Source: Cardiobacterium sp. Marseille-Q4385
Lineage (GTDB): Bacteria; Pseudomonadota; Gammaproteobacteria; Cardiobacteriales; Cardiobacteriaceae
Direction of reading: 5' to 3'
DNA length: 64,000 nucleotides
NCBI RefSeq assembly: GCF_916618745.1
Contig: NZ_OU745373.1
Coordinates: 1,004,001-1,068,000 of the forward strand
Part shown: positions 44,308 to 52,920 of the stretch, piece by piece
Layout: each line of letters begins with the position of its first letter
Numbering within the stretch: the first letter of the stretch is position 1
The notes under the pieces: model-generated
The model's input: the letters and a program-made list of their open reading frames with translations, nothing else
What the model was told of the DNA's origin: nothing
The model's database searches: none
Translations under genes and position numbers: made by a program

Positions 44308-46211
44308 CCATCGCCCTCGGACACTACGCGCTGTGGCTGGCGGGCGCGCTCGCCCTCATCCAGGCCGTCATCCCCGCCCTGCTCGCGGACGAACGCCGCG
44401 CCTGCGCCATCGCCGTGAGTGCCGCCAAAACCCAGGCGGCACTCTTCACCCTCAGCATCGCCGCCCTCGCCTACGGTTTCCTCGCCAACGATTTCAGCGT
44501 GCGCTACATCGCCGCCCATAGCAACAGCCTCCTGCCGTGGTACTACCGCGCGACCGCCGTTTGGGGCGGACACGAAGGCTCACTGCTGCTCTGGATTACC
44601 ATCCTCGCCTGGTGGGCGGCGGCCTTTGCTGCGAAAAGCCGCGACCTGCCGGACGCCGTGCGCGGCAAAACCCTTGCCATCCTCGGCTACATCAGCGTTG
44701 GCTTCACCGGCTTTATCGGCTTCACCTCCAATCCCTTCACCCGCATTCTGCCCGCCCCGTTTGACGGAGCCGACCTCAACCCCTTACTCCAAGACCCCGG
44801 CCTCATCCTCCATCCGCCGCTGCTTTACACCGGCTACGTCGGCTTCGCCGTCGCCTACGCCATCGTCCTCGCCAACCTCTGGCAAGGCCGCCTCGATACC
44901 CTCTCCCTGCGCCGCGCCCGCCCGTGGACACTCGCTGCCTGGTGCGCCCTCACCCTCGGCATCGCGCTGGGCAGCTACTGGGCCTACTACGAACTCGGCT
45001 GGGGCGGCTGGTGGTTCTGGGACCCCGTCGAAAACGCCTCACTCATGCCGTGGCTCATCGGCGCCGCCCTCATCCACAGCCTCATCGTCAGCGAAAAACG
45101 CGGCGGCCTGCGCACCTGGACGGCGCTGCTCGCCATCAGCGCCTTCACCCTCAGCCTCATCGGCACCTTCCTCGTCCGCTCCGGCGTCCTCACCTCCGTG
45201 CACGCCTTCGCTGCCGACCCGACCAGAGGCGTGTACATCCTTGCCCTCATCGTTGCCAACACCCTGCCCGCGCTCATCCTCCTCATCCTGCGCGCGCCAC
45301 AACTCGCGAGCGACGCCCGCCACGGCCTGCTCGCCCGCGAAACCGGCATCCTCGCCAACAACTGGCTGCTGGCGGGCGCCTGCCTCATCGTCTTCACCGG
45401 CACCCTCTACCCGCTGCTCGCCGACACCCTGAACCTCGGCAAAATCTCCGTCGGCGCGCCCTACTACAACCGCCTCATCGTGCCGCTGGCACTCGCCAAC
45501 CTCATCCTCCTCGCCGTTGGCCCGCTCCTGCGCTGGCAACGCGACCGTGCCCGCCGCCTCCTCCCGCGCCTTGCCATCATGACGACCGCTGCCGCCCTCG
45601 CCACCCTCGCCATCTGCCACGCGGCAGACACCTGGCAATGGCGCACCATCATCGCCGTCGCCTGCGCCACCTTTGCCGCCAGCGCCATCCCGCTCGACTA
45701 CCTTGATCGCCTGCGTCACCACATCCCCGCCAGCCGCCCCTACCACGGCATGCAACTCGCCCACCTCGGCTACATCGTGCTGGCGCTCGCCATCACCGCC
45801 GCGAACCAGTACAGCATCGAAGAAGATCACAGCATCAAAGAAGGGGCGAGCGTGAACATCGCCGACTACCGCCTCACCCTCATGACGCTCACCGCCGAAA
45901 AAGGCCCGAACTACAGCGCGACCGTCGGCAAAATCCTTGTACAAAAAAACGATGGCACACCGCTCACCGTCCTCGCCCCCAGCAAACGGCAGTACCACAT
46001 GAGCGCCATGCCGATGACCGAAAGCGCGCGCCGCGTTACGGCAACGCACGACCTCTACGTCGCTTTGGGCGAAGCCATCAATGCCGACACCTGGGCCATC
46101 CGCATCCAGTACAAACCCTACATCAGCTGGATCTGGATCGGCGGCCTGCTCATGGCGCTCGGCGCTGTGCTGGCAATGGGCGGCAGACGGGCGCAGGTGG
46201 ATAGCGCCTGA
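44304..46211 (+). CDS. ccmF: heme ligase subunit CcmF
   Basis: 635 residues (647 in E. coli), with more than a dozen hydrophobic segments. The WWD signature GGWWFWDPVENASLMPWLIG lies near residue 235, and conserved HPPLLYTGYVGF near 170 carries a heme-ligand histidine. A large periplasmic loop comes before the last helix. With CcmH and CcmI it attaches heme to apocytochrome c. A terminator-like hairpin follows about 66 bases later. Confidence 0.95.
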   Translation: MTIALGHYALWLAGALALIQAVIPALLADERRACAIAVSAAKTQAALFTLSIAALAYGFLANDFSVRYIAAHSNSLLPWYYRATAVWGGHEGSLLLWITILAWWAAAFAAKSRDLPDAVRGKTLAILGYISVGFTGFIGFTSNPFTRILPAPFDGADLNPLLQDPGLILHPPLLYTGYVGFAVAYAIVLANLWQGRLDTLSLRRARPWTLAAWCALTLGIALGSYWAYYELGWGGWWFWDPVENASLMPWLIGAALIHSLIVSEKRGGLRTWTALLAISAFTLSLIGTFLVRSGVLTSVHAFAADPTRGVYILALIVANTLPALILLILRAPQLASDARHGLLARETGILANNWLLAGACLIVFTGTLYPLLADTLNLGKISVGAPYYNRLIVPLALANLILLAVGPLLRWQRDRARRLLPRLAIMTTAAALATLAICHAADTWQWRTIIAVACATFAASAIPLDYLDRLRHHIPASRPYHGMQLAHLGYIVLALAITAANQYSIEEDHSIKEGASVNIADYRLTLMTLTAEKGPNYSATVGKILVQKNDGTPLTVLAPSKRQYHMSAMPMTESARRVTATHDLYVALGEAINADTWAIRIQYKPYISWIWIGGLLMALGAVLAMGGRRAQVDSA

Positions 46212-46236
46212 GAAAGCGCCCAGCAGCCCCCGCATG

Positions 46237-46256
46237 TACGCCGTTTGACGGGCGTA
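46237..46256. repeat. dispersed GCCGTTTGACGG-type repeat
   Basis: TACGCCGTTTGACGGGCGTA lies between ccmF and ccmG. It is a near-palindrome and a variant of the core seen at 36400-36440 and 52764-53700. Confidence 0.5.
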
Positions 46257-46276
46257 GGACAGGCTTCAGCCCACCG

Positions 46277-46298
46277 AGCAGGCGCAGCCTGCTTTTTT
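46277..46298 (+). terminator. intrinsic terminator-like hairpin after ccmF
   Basis: GCAGGC and GCCTGC pair round a three-base loop and are followed by six T. It lies in the 274-base ccmF-ccmG gap, so ccmG and the Sel1/ccmH/ccmI genes may form a second transcript or receive reduced read-through. Confidence 0.7.
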
Positions 46299-46485
46299 GC
46301 ATACCGGGCAAGCGCGACTGCCAAACAGAGAAACGACGCGTTTTTTCAATTCTGAGACGTTGCAGATAACATCTCTCCAAACCCCGTAACCACTCTGCCT
46401 GGCGCCCGTAGCCCCGGAAAAGGGCAGGCGATGGCCCTGGGGCACAGCGTAAAATACCCGCGCATTCACACCCATCCACCCGCTC

Positions 46486-47013
46486 ATGAAAAAACCCCAC
46501 ATCGCCATCCTCCTCCTCGTCGCTTTTGCCGCCCTGATCGCCCTCTTCGCGAGCGGCCTCGGCCACAACCCGCAAGAACTGCCCTCCGTCACCACCGACA
46601 AACCATTACCCGCCTTCGACCTGCCCGCTCTTGACGACAGCCGCCGCTACACCAATGCCGACCTGCCGCAGGACACGCCCTACCTCATCAACATCTGGGG
46701 CAGCTGGTGTCCCGCCTGCCGCGTCGAACACCCCTACCTCATCGAACGCTCCGCGCAAATCCCCATCATCGGCGTCAACTGGCCGGCGGATAACAAAAAC
46801 GAAATCGCCGACGCCACCGCCATGCTGACAACAAGCGGCAACCCCTACCGCCTGAACCTGCGCGACCCGGACGGCACCCTCATCACCGACCTTGGCGTCT
46901 ATGGCGCACCGGAAACCTACCTCATCGGCCGCGACGGCACCATCCGCTACCGCCACGCCGGCCCGCTCACCCCGCAAGACTGGGCAACCCATTTCCAGCC
47001 GCTGCTCGACTAA
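46486..47013 (+). CDS. ccmG: thiol:disulfide oxidoreductase CcmG/DsbE
   Basis: 175 residues (185 in E. coli). An N-terminal anchor (about 5-23) is followed by a thioredoxin fold with the active site GSWCPACRVEHP, cysteines at 75 and 78, and the cis-proline region GVYGAPETYLI. It keeps the CXXCH cysteines of apocytochrome reduced in the periplasm. It is separated from ccmF by a terminator-like hairpin and followed 20 bases later by the first Sel1 gene. Confidence 0.94.
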   Translation: MKKPHIAILLLVAFAALIALFASGLGHNPQELPSVTTDKPLPAFDLPALDDSRRYTNADLPQDTPYLINIWGSWCPACRVEHPYLIERSAQIPIIGVNWPADNKNEIADATAMLTTSGNPYRLNLRDPDGTLITDLGVYGAPETYLIGRDGTIRYRHAGPLTPQDWATHFQPLLD

Positions 47014-47033
47014 ACCACACAAGGAGAACCCCC

Positions 47034-47702
47034 GTGTATAAAACCCTCTGCCTTGCCCTCTGCCTCGCCGCAAGCGCCGCCCATGCTCTGACGGCGGAAG
47101 AAAGCCAAACCCTGCGCCAGGCCGCCATCACCGCCGGCAAACAGGGGAATGACGCCACCGTCTTCGCCCACTGGCAAACCCTCGCGGAAGCGGGCGATGC
47201 CGAAGCCCAACTCACCCTGGGCCTTCTCCACTACCAAGGCGACGGCACCGCGCAGGACAGCACCCAAGCGCGCGCATGGCTGGAAAAAGCTGCTGCCCAA
47301 AACAATGCCACCGCCCAATACATGCTCGGCGTCCTCTACCAGCGCGGCGAAGGCGGCGCGCAAGACCACGCCAAAGCGCGAGCGTGGCTGGAAAAAGCCG
47401 CCGCGCAAGGCTCACCCGAAGCCCAATACCGCCTCGGCCTCATCTACGAAAGCGGCATCGGTGTCACGCCGGACGACGCCCAAGCCGCCGCCTGGTGGGA
47501 AAAAGCCGCCGCCCAGGGCCACCCCGAATCCCAATACAACCTCGGTATCTTCTACAAACAGGGGCGGGGTGTCGCACAAAACACCGCCAAAGCCCGCGCC
47601 TGGTTCGAAAAAGCCGCCGCACAAACCCGCGACGAAGAAACCCGGCAGGCCGCACAAAAAGCCTTGCAAAACCTCGACCGAAAAACCGGGAAGCAGCCAT
47701 GA
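47034..47702 (+). CDS. exported Sel1-repeat protein 1 in the ccm cluster
   Basis: 222 residues from a GTG at 47034 with AAGGAGAA before it. A signal peptide (KTLCLALCLAASAAHA) is followed by four Sel1 units of 36 residues, with the pattern AEAQ..LG..Y..G.G..QD...A..W.EKAAAQ, then a capping helix (EETRQAAQKALQNL). Sel1 units form helical hairpins that bind other proteins. Function is not known; position between ccmG and ccmH suggests a link to cytochrome c maturation. Its stop overlaps the next start as ATGA, so translation is coupled. Confidence 0.85.
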   Translation: MYKTLCLALCLAASAAHALTAEESQTLRQAAITAGKQGNDATVFAHWQTLAEAGDAEAQLTLGLLHYQGDGTAQDSTQARAWLEKAAAQNNATAQYMLGVLYQRGEGGAQDHAKARAWLEKAAAQGSPEAQYRLGLIYESGIGVTPDDAQAAAWWEKAAAQGHPESQYNLGIFYKQGRGVAQNTAKARAWFEKAAAQTRDEETRQAAQKALQNLDRKTGKQP

Positions 47703-48955
47703 AAATCCTTGTTCTCCTTCTCCTCGTCTTTCTCGTCGCCGGCGCTGTTTACGCCCTGAACGACAGCAAAAAAAGACCCGCCTCAGGTGCTACCCATACC
47801 CTGAGCGACAGCGACAAAGCAACCCTGCTGACTGCCGCCCAACAGGCTTACCAACAACAGGACTACGCCACTGCGTTGGAAAAATGGCTGACCCTCGCCG
47901 AGGCGGGCGATGCCGAAGCACAATTCGATCTTGGAACTGCTTACAGCGAAGGAAAAGCTATGCCACGGAATGACGCCAAGGCGCGTGAGTGGCTGGAAAA
48001 ATCAGCGGCACAGAACAACGCCGCAGCGCAATTTAACCTCGGCCTTCTGTACTACGAGGGCAAAGGCACACCGCAAGACATTAATAAAGCGCGTGAATGG
48101 TTTGAAAAAGCCGCCATACAAGGCCTTTCTGAAGCCCAATTCAACCTTGGCGTTTTCTACGAAAAAGGGCGCGGCATACCGCAGAATTACGAAAAAGCGC
48201 GTGAGTGGTACGAAAAAGCCGCTGCCCAGGGGAATGGTTTCGCCAAATATAACCTTGGCACTCTCTATGCTGACGGCAAAGGTACACCGCAGGATTACGG
48301 CAAAGCGCGTGAGTGGTTTGAAAAAGCCGCCGCCCAGGGCTTCTCCGAAGCCCAGCACACCCTTGGCGTCCTCTACGATAACGGCACAGGTGTAGCGCAA
48401 GACTACGACCAAGCGCGCGAGTGGTACGAAAAGGCTGCCGCGCAAGGTCAGGCCGAATCCCAATACAATCTTGGTCTCTTCTATGACAACGGCCAAGGTG
48501 TGCCGCAAGACAGCACCAAAGCCGCAGCATGGTGGGGAAAAGCAGCAGAACAAAATTACGCCGCTGCCCAATACAGCCTCGGCCTCCTCTATGAAAACGG
48601 GCGGGGCGTCGCGCAGGATTACGATAAAGCGCGTGAATGGTACGAAAAAGCCGCTGCGCAGGGAGAAGCCTCCGCCCAATTCAACCTTGGCAACCTTTAC
48701 GCCCAAGGCGATGGCATAGCGCAGGATTACAACAAAGCGCGTCAATGGTGGGAAAAAGCTGCTATCCAAGGTGAAGCCAGGGCGCAATTTAACCTCGGCG
48801 CCCACTATTCCAAAGGCGAAGGTGTGCCGCAGGACTTCAGCAAAGCCCGTGCATGGTTTGAAAAGGCCGCCGCACAAAAAAACGATGAAGAAGTGCGACA
48901 AGCCGCACAACACGCGCTGCAAATCCTCGATCAAGTAACCGGCAAAAAACCATGA
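47699..48955 (+). CDS. Sel1-repeat protein 2 in the ccm cluster (membrane-anchored or exported)
   Basis: 418 residues from the ATG at 47699, which overlaps the previous stop. The N-terminal hydrophobic stretch KILVLLLLVFLVAGAVYA has no clear cleavage box, so it may stay as an anchor. A spacer (about 30-62) similar to that of protein 4 is followed by nine 36-residue Sel1 units and a capping helix (EEVRQAAQHALQIL). It is the longest of the four. Its stop overlaps the ccmH start as ATGA, tying it physically to cytochrome c maturation. Function unknown. Confidence 0.85.
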   Translation: MKILVLLLLVFLVAGAVYALNDSKKRPASGATHTLSDSDKATLLTAAQQAYQQQDYATALEKWLTLAEAGDAEAQFDLGTAYSEGKAMPRNDAKAREWLEKSAAQNNAAAQFNLGLLYYEGKGTPQDINKAREWFEKAAIQGLSEAQFNLGVFYEKGRGIPQNYEKAREWYEKAAAQGNGFAKYNLGTLYADGKGTPQDYGKAREWFEKAAAQGFSEAQHTLGVLYDNGTGVAQDYDQAREWYEKAAAQGQAESQYNLGLFYDNGQGVPQDSTKAAAWWGKAAEQNYAAAQYSLGLLYENGRGVAQDYDKAREWYEKAAAQGEASAQFNLGNLYAQGDGIAQDYNKARQWWEKAAIQGEARAQFNLGAHYSKGEGVPQDFSKARAWFEKAAAQKNDEEVRQAAQHALQILDQVTGKKP

Positions 48956-49407
48956 AGCGCCTCCTCCCCGCCCTCCTCCTCGCCTGCGCCCTACCGCTCC
49001 ACGCCGCCCTGAGCGACGCGCCGGAGTTTACCCAGCCGGGCGACAACGCGCGCTACCAGGCGCTCATCAAAAAAACCCGCTGCCCCACCTGCCAGAACAG
49101 CGACATCGCCGAATCGAACGCCCCGCTCGCCCGCCAGCTGCGCGAACAAATCGCGCGGCAAATCCAGGAAGGCCGCAGCGATAGCGAAATCGCCGCCTGG
49201 CTGCAAGCGCGCTACGGCGACTTCGTCACCTACGACCCGCCGCTGAAAAGCCAAACCCTCGCCCTGTGGCTCGCGCCATTTGCGGCGATGCTCGCCGCTG
49301 CCGCCTGGTGGTGGCGCGTGCGCCGCCGCCATCCCGCCGCCCACCGCTTGAGCGACGCTGAAAAACGCGAATTGCAGCAATGGGTCGCTGAAACAGAAAA
49401 AAACTGA
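48952..49407 (+). CDS. ccmH: cytochrome c maturation protein CcmH (N-terminal, CycL type)
   Basis: 151 residues, the short CcmH/CycL form. A signal peptide (about 1-18) is followed by the redox motif KTRCPTCQNSDIAESNAPLA with cysteines at 44 and 47, and a single membrane helix at about 102-120 (LALWLAPFAAMLAAAAWWW). CcmH reduces apocytochrome with CcmG. The TPR part that is fused in E. coli is separate here, as CcmI. It is enclosed by Sel1 genes on both sides. Confidence 0.94.
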   Translation: MKRLLPALLLACALPLHAALSDAPEFTQPGDNARYQALIKKTRCPTCQNSDIAESNAPLARQLREQIARQIQEGRSDSEIAAWLQARYGDFVTYDPPLKSQTLALWLAPFAAMLAAAAWWWRVRRRHPAAHRLSDAEKRELQQWVAETEKN

Positions 49408-49437
49408 CCCGCGCCCAAGCCACCTAAGGAGAACCCC

Positions 49438-50430
49438 ATGCACAAAACCCTCTGCCTAGCCCTCCTTCTCGCCGCAAGCGCCGCCCATGCCCTGGCCGCA
49501 GACGACGCCACCAGCAAGCAAACCGCCGATTTCAGGCAGTGGCAAAAACGTGCCGATGCCGAACAAGCCGCAGCGGACAGCGCCCTTGCCGACCTGCAAC
49601 AACGCGCCGCAGCAGGCGATGCCGCCGCGCAATTCGGACTCGGCGCTCTCCACGACGAAGGCAAAGGCGTCGCGCAGGACTACGCCCAAGCCGCCGCATG
49701 GTGGACAAAAGCCGCCGCGCAAGGTCATGCCGCAGCCCAATACAACCTCGCCCTCCTCTACTACAACGGACAAGGCGTTGCGCAGGATTACGCCCAAGCC
49801 GCCACATGGTGGGAAAAAGCTGCCACGCAAGGTGCTGCCGTAGCCCAATTTAACCTCGGCCTCCTCTACGCCGAAGGCCAGGGTGTACCGCAGGACTACG
49901 CGCAAGCACGCGCGTGGTACGAAAAAGCGGCTGCACAAGGTGATGCCGACGCCCAATACAACCTCGGTGTCCTTTACGCCGAAGGTCAAGGCGTCGCGCG
50001 GGACATCGCCCAAGCACACGAATGGTTCAAAAAAGCCGCCGCGCAAGGTCATATCGTCGCGCAACGCAACCTCGGTCTCTTCTACTACAACGGGCAAGGC
50101 GTCGCGCAGGATTATGGCCAGGCGCGCGCATGGTGGGAAAAAGCCGCCGCCCAAGGTGATGCCGGTGCCCAATACAACCTCGGACTCCTCTATGGCAACG
50201 GCCAAGGCGTTGTGCAGGATTACGGTCAGGCGCGCGCGTGGTACGAAAAAGCCGCCGCCCAAGGTGATGCCAAAGCTCAATACAACCTCGGTGTCCTCTA
50301 CGGCAATGGTCAAGGCGTGCCGAAAAATAATGCAAAAGCGCGCGCGTGGTGGGAAAAAGCCGCCACACAAACGGATGACAAAGAAATCCAGCAAGCCGCA
50401 CAGCAGGCCTTGCAAAAAATCCCCCAATAA
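49438..50430 (+). CDS. exported Sel1-repeat protein 3 in the ccm cluster
   Basis: 330 residues with the signal peptide KTLCLALLLAASAAHALA, nearly the same as in protein 1. After a helical spacer of about 35 residues (QKRADAEQAAADSALADLQQ) come seven Sel1 units of 36 residues and a capping helix (EIQQAAQQALQKI). The start has an AAGGAGAA site. It follows ccmH by 30 bases. Its repeats have very similar DNA with a 108-base period. Function unknown; possibly protein binding in the periplasm. Confidence 0.85.
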   Translation: MHKTLCLALLLAASAAHALAADDATSKQTADFRQWQKRADAEQAAADSALADLQQRAAAGDAAAQFGLGALHDEGKGVAQDYAQAAAWWTKAAAQGHAAAQYNLALLYYNGQGVAQDYAQAATWWEKAATQGAAVAQFNLGLLYAEGQGVPQDYAQARAWYEKAAAQGDADAQYNLGVLYAEGQGVARDIAQAHEWFKKAAAQGHIVAQRNLGLFYYNGQGVAQDYGQARAWWEKAAAQGDAGAQYNLGLLYGNGQGVVQDYGQARAWYEKAAAQGDAKAQYNLGVLYGNGQGVPKNNAKARAWWEKAATQTDDKEIQQAAQQALQKIPQ

Positions 50431-50444
50431 AACGGAGCCAAACC

Positions 50445-51512
50445 ATGAAAACTACCCTCTGTCTAGCCATCCTCCTCGCCACAACCGCCGCCCATGCCTT
50501 GAGCGACAGCGAAAAAGAAACGCTGATGACCACCGCCGTGCAGGCTTACGAACAGCAGGACTACGCCACCGCGCTGGAAAAATGGCAAACCCTCGCTGAG
50601 GCGGGCAATGCCGAAGCGCAAAATAATCTAGGTATCCTCTACGATAACGGCCAAGGCGTCGCGCAGGACTACGGCAAAGCGCGCGCCTGGTGGGAAAAAG
50701 CTGCCGCGCAAGGCCATGCCCAAGCCCAATACAACCTCGGCACCCTCTACAACCAAGGCCAAGGTGTCGCGCAGAACTACGCGCAAGCGCGCGCGTGGTA
50801 CGAAAAAGCCGCCGCCCAAGGTCATGCCCAAGCCCAAAGTAACCTCGGTTTCCTCTACGAAAACGGACAGGGTGTGACGCAGGACTACGGACAAGCGCGT
50901 ACCTGGTACGAAAAGGCTGCTGCCCAAGGTCATGCCATCGCCCAATACAACCTCGGCGTTCTCTACAACAAAGGCCGGGGCGTCGCGCAGGACTACGGGC
51001 AAGCCGCTACATGGTGGGAAAAAGCTGCCGCGCAAGGTGACGCCGCAGCCCAATATAACCTCGCCCTCCTCTACTACAACGGGCAAGGCATGGCGCAAGA
51101 TTATGGTCAAGCGCGGGCGTGGTACGAAAAAGCCGCCGCACAGAACCTTACCCAAGCCCAATTCAATCTCGGTGTCCTTTACGCCGAAGGCCAGGGTGTG
51201 GCACAGGACTACGCCCAGGCGCGCGCGTGGTATGAAAAAGCTGCCGCCCAAGGTCATGCCCAAGCCCAATTCAACCTCGGCGTCCTCTACGCCAAAGGCC
51301 TAGGCGTTGTACAGGATTACGGTCAAGCGCGTGCGTGGTACGAAAAGGCTGCCGCCCAAGGTTATGCCGATGCCCAATACAACCTCGGCGTCCTCTACTA
51401 CAACGGCGAGGGTGTACCGCGTGACATCAGCAAAGCCGGCGAGTGGTTAGAAAAAGCCGCTGCACAAGGCGACGAAAGCGCCAAAGCAGCATTGCAGAAA
51501 TTCGGCAAATGA
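50445..51512 (+). CDS. exported Sel1-repeat protein 4 in the ccm cluster
   Basis: 355 residues, signal peptide KTTLCLAILLATTAAHA, a spacer (LSDSEKETLMTTAVQAYEQQ) shared with protein 2, then eight 36-residue Sel1 units and a short end (ESAKAALQKFGK). The units are nearly identical to each other (YNLGVLY..GQGVAQDYGQARAWYEKA), so the array looks young. It starts 14 bases after protein 3. A 138-base gap separates it from ccmI. Function unknown. Confidence 0.85.
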   Translation: MKTTLCLAILLATTAAHALSDSEKETLMTTAVQAYEQQDYATALEKWQTLAEAGNAEAQNNLGILYDNGQGVAQDYGKARAWWEKAAAQGHAQAQYNLGTLYNQGQGVAQNYAQARAWYEKAAAQGHAQAQSNLGFLYENGQGVTQDYGQARTWYEKAAAQGHAIAQYNLGVLYNKGRGVAQDYGQAATWWEKAAAQGDAAAQYNLALLYYNGQGMAQDYGQARAWYEKAAAQNLTQAQFNLGVLYAEGQGVAQDYAQARAWYEKAAAQGHAQAQFNLGVLYAKGLGVVQDYGQARAWYEKAAAQGYADAQYNLGVLYYNGEGVPRDISKAGEWLEKAAAQGDESAKAALQKFGK

Positions 51513-51556
51513 CACGGCAACGCGTCATGAACCCGCGCCGCAACAAAGCCCGCAAC

Positions 51557-51573
51557 CACGCCGCTTGACGGTC
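51557..51573. repeat. dispersed GCCGCTTGACGG-type repeat
   Basis: CACGCCGCTTGACGGTC lies in the gap between Sel1 protein 4 and ccmI. It is a single copy of the core found at 36400-36440 and in the 52.8-53.7 kb array. Confidence 0.5.
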
Positions 51574-51650
51574 ATCCTCACCACCACACTGCCCGCCTCC
51601 AAAAACCTGCCACAAAATCCAGTTCCCAAACACCCGCCCCCCTGAACACC

Positions 51651-52763
51651 ATGCCCTACCTCCTCCCGCCACTCCTCCTTACCCTCCTCGCCCTCCTGCC
51701 CCTGCTGCGCGCGGCGCACCGTCGCTATGCCCCCTCTGATCCTGCCGCCGAGCAGCGCGCGCTGATTGCCGCCTGGCGCGCCGCCGATGATCCGGCGGGG
51801 CAGGACGAGCGCGATTACCGTCTCTACCACGAACTCAAAGCCCTGCGCGCGGGCAAAACGCCGACCGCGACCCGTCTGCCGCCGTGGTTCTACCCCTTTG
51901 CCCTCTTTGCCGTCGCGACCGCCGTCGCCCTGTGGCAGCAGGCCGACCGTAACGGCGACCGCTGGCACAACCTGCAACAGCAACTCGCCCCCGCCCTCTT
52001 GCGCAGCCAGTACCTCGGCGACATTGAGCGCGTGCCGCAAGAAAGTCTCGCCATCTACTGCCAGGCCTTGCAGGCGCGCATTGACCGCCGCGACCCTGCG
52101 CAACTCGGCACCCTTGCCCGCTGTTACAGTCGCAACGACCAATACCCGCCGGCGGCGCAGATTTACGCCCGCGCACACAGCCTCGCCCCCGATGATGCCG
52201 CCATTGCCCTCGACTACGCGCAGGCCACCCTCTTTGCCCATCCCGACAAGCCCATGCCCGCCGACATCGAGACTATCCTGCGCGCGCAAAGCGCCAACCC
52301 ACTCGCCAAAATCCTGCTGGCAGCGGGCTACACACAAAGCGGCAAGGTCGACCTCGCCACGCCGCTATGGGCGGAACTGCGCCACGACCTCGCGCCCGAC
52401 CATCCGCTCTACCGCCTCATCCCGCCCGCCGCAGACAGCAAGGTGGCGGCCGCCGCGCCAACCATCACCGTGCATATCGCACCGGACACCCTTGCTGCCC
52501 TGCCGGATAAAGCCCGTCTCTACGTCAGCGCCAGCCTGCCGGGCGAGAAAATGCCGCTTGCCGTGCGCGCCCTCGCCCCCGCCGCCCGGCAAAGCATCGA
52601 GCTCACCGACCGCGACAGCATGACCGGCGAGAGCATCAGCCAGCACCCGCAACTCACCTACCGCGCGATTTTGAGCGCTGATGGCAACGTCAGCGGTACC
52701 CGTGTGGCTGAAGCGGAAACGACCGCTGCCGGCGACGCCGCCGTAATTCTCGAACTGCCTTAA
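51651..52763 (+). CDS. ccmI: cytochrome c maturation protein CcmI (CycH type)
   Basis: 370 residues. Two membrane helices (about 3-20 and 78-96, PFALFAVATAVALWQ) enclose a cytoplasmic loop. The periplasmic TPR region follows (about 125-245: LGTLARCYSRNDQYPPAAQI, DDAAIALDYAQATLFAHP), and a C-terminal beta domain ends the protein. CcmI binds the C-terminal helix of apocytochrome c and presents it to CcmFH. No clear Shine-Dalgarno site is seen. It is the last ccm gene, before the hairpin-repeat block. Confidence 0.87.
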   Translation: MPYLLPPLLLTLLALLPLLRAAHRRYAPSDPAAEQRALIAAWRAADDPAGQDERDYRLYHELKALRAGKTPTATRLPPWFYPFALFAVATAVALWQQADRNGDRWHNLQQQLAPALLRSQYLGDIERVPQESLAIYCQALQARIDRRDPAQLGTLARCYSRNDQYPPAAQIYARAHSLAPDDAAIALDYAQATLFAHPDKPMPADIETILRAQSANPLAKILLAAGYTQSGKVDLATPLWAELRHDLAPDHPLYRLIPPAADSKVAAAAPTITVHIAPDTLAALPDKARLYVSASLPGEKMPLAVRALAPAARQSIELTDRDSMTGESISQHPQLTYRAILSADGNVSGTRVAEAETTAAGDAAVILELP

Positions 52764-52810
52764 CCGCCTTGGGCGCGTGATTGCGCCGCTTGGCAGCTTT
52801 ATTCCCCCCT

Positions 52811-52856
52811 TCCGCCCTTCGGGCACCTTCCCCCGTAAACGGGGGAAGGGATATTG
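52811..52856. repeat. 46-base direct repeat A, copy 1
   Basis: Begins TCCGCCCTTCGGGCACC and contains a CCTTCCCCCG/CGGGGGAAGG stem with a short AT-rich loop. It is identical to 52985-53030, 174 bases further on, and the similarity continues for about 45 bases with few changes. Confidence 0.85.
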
Positions 52857-52920
52857 CCCTGACGCGCAAAGCCCGTATTGCCGTCGCTTGGCGGGGTTGT
52901 GTTTACGCCGCTTGGCGACC

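Noticed and set aside
45039..46235. 398-codon frame opposite ccmF
   Set aside because: Gly/Asp/Glu/Val-rich antisense shadow of a hydrophobic protein gene.
47100..51500. CRISPR-like periodic pattern
   Set aside because: The 108-base period is the coding repeat of Sel1 units; there are no short identical repeats with unique spacers.
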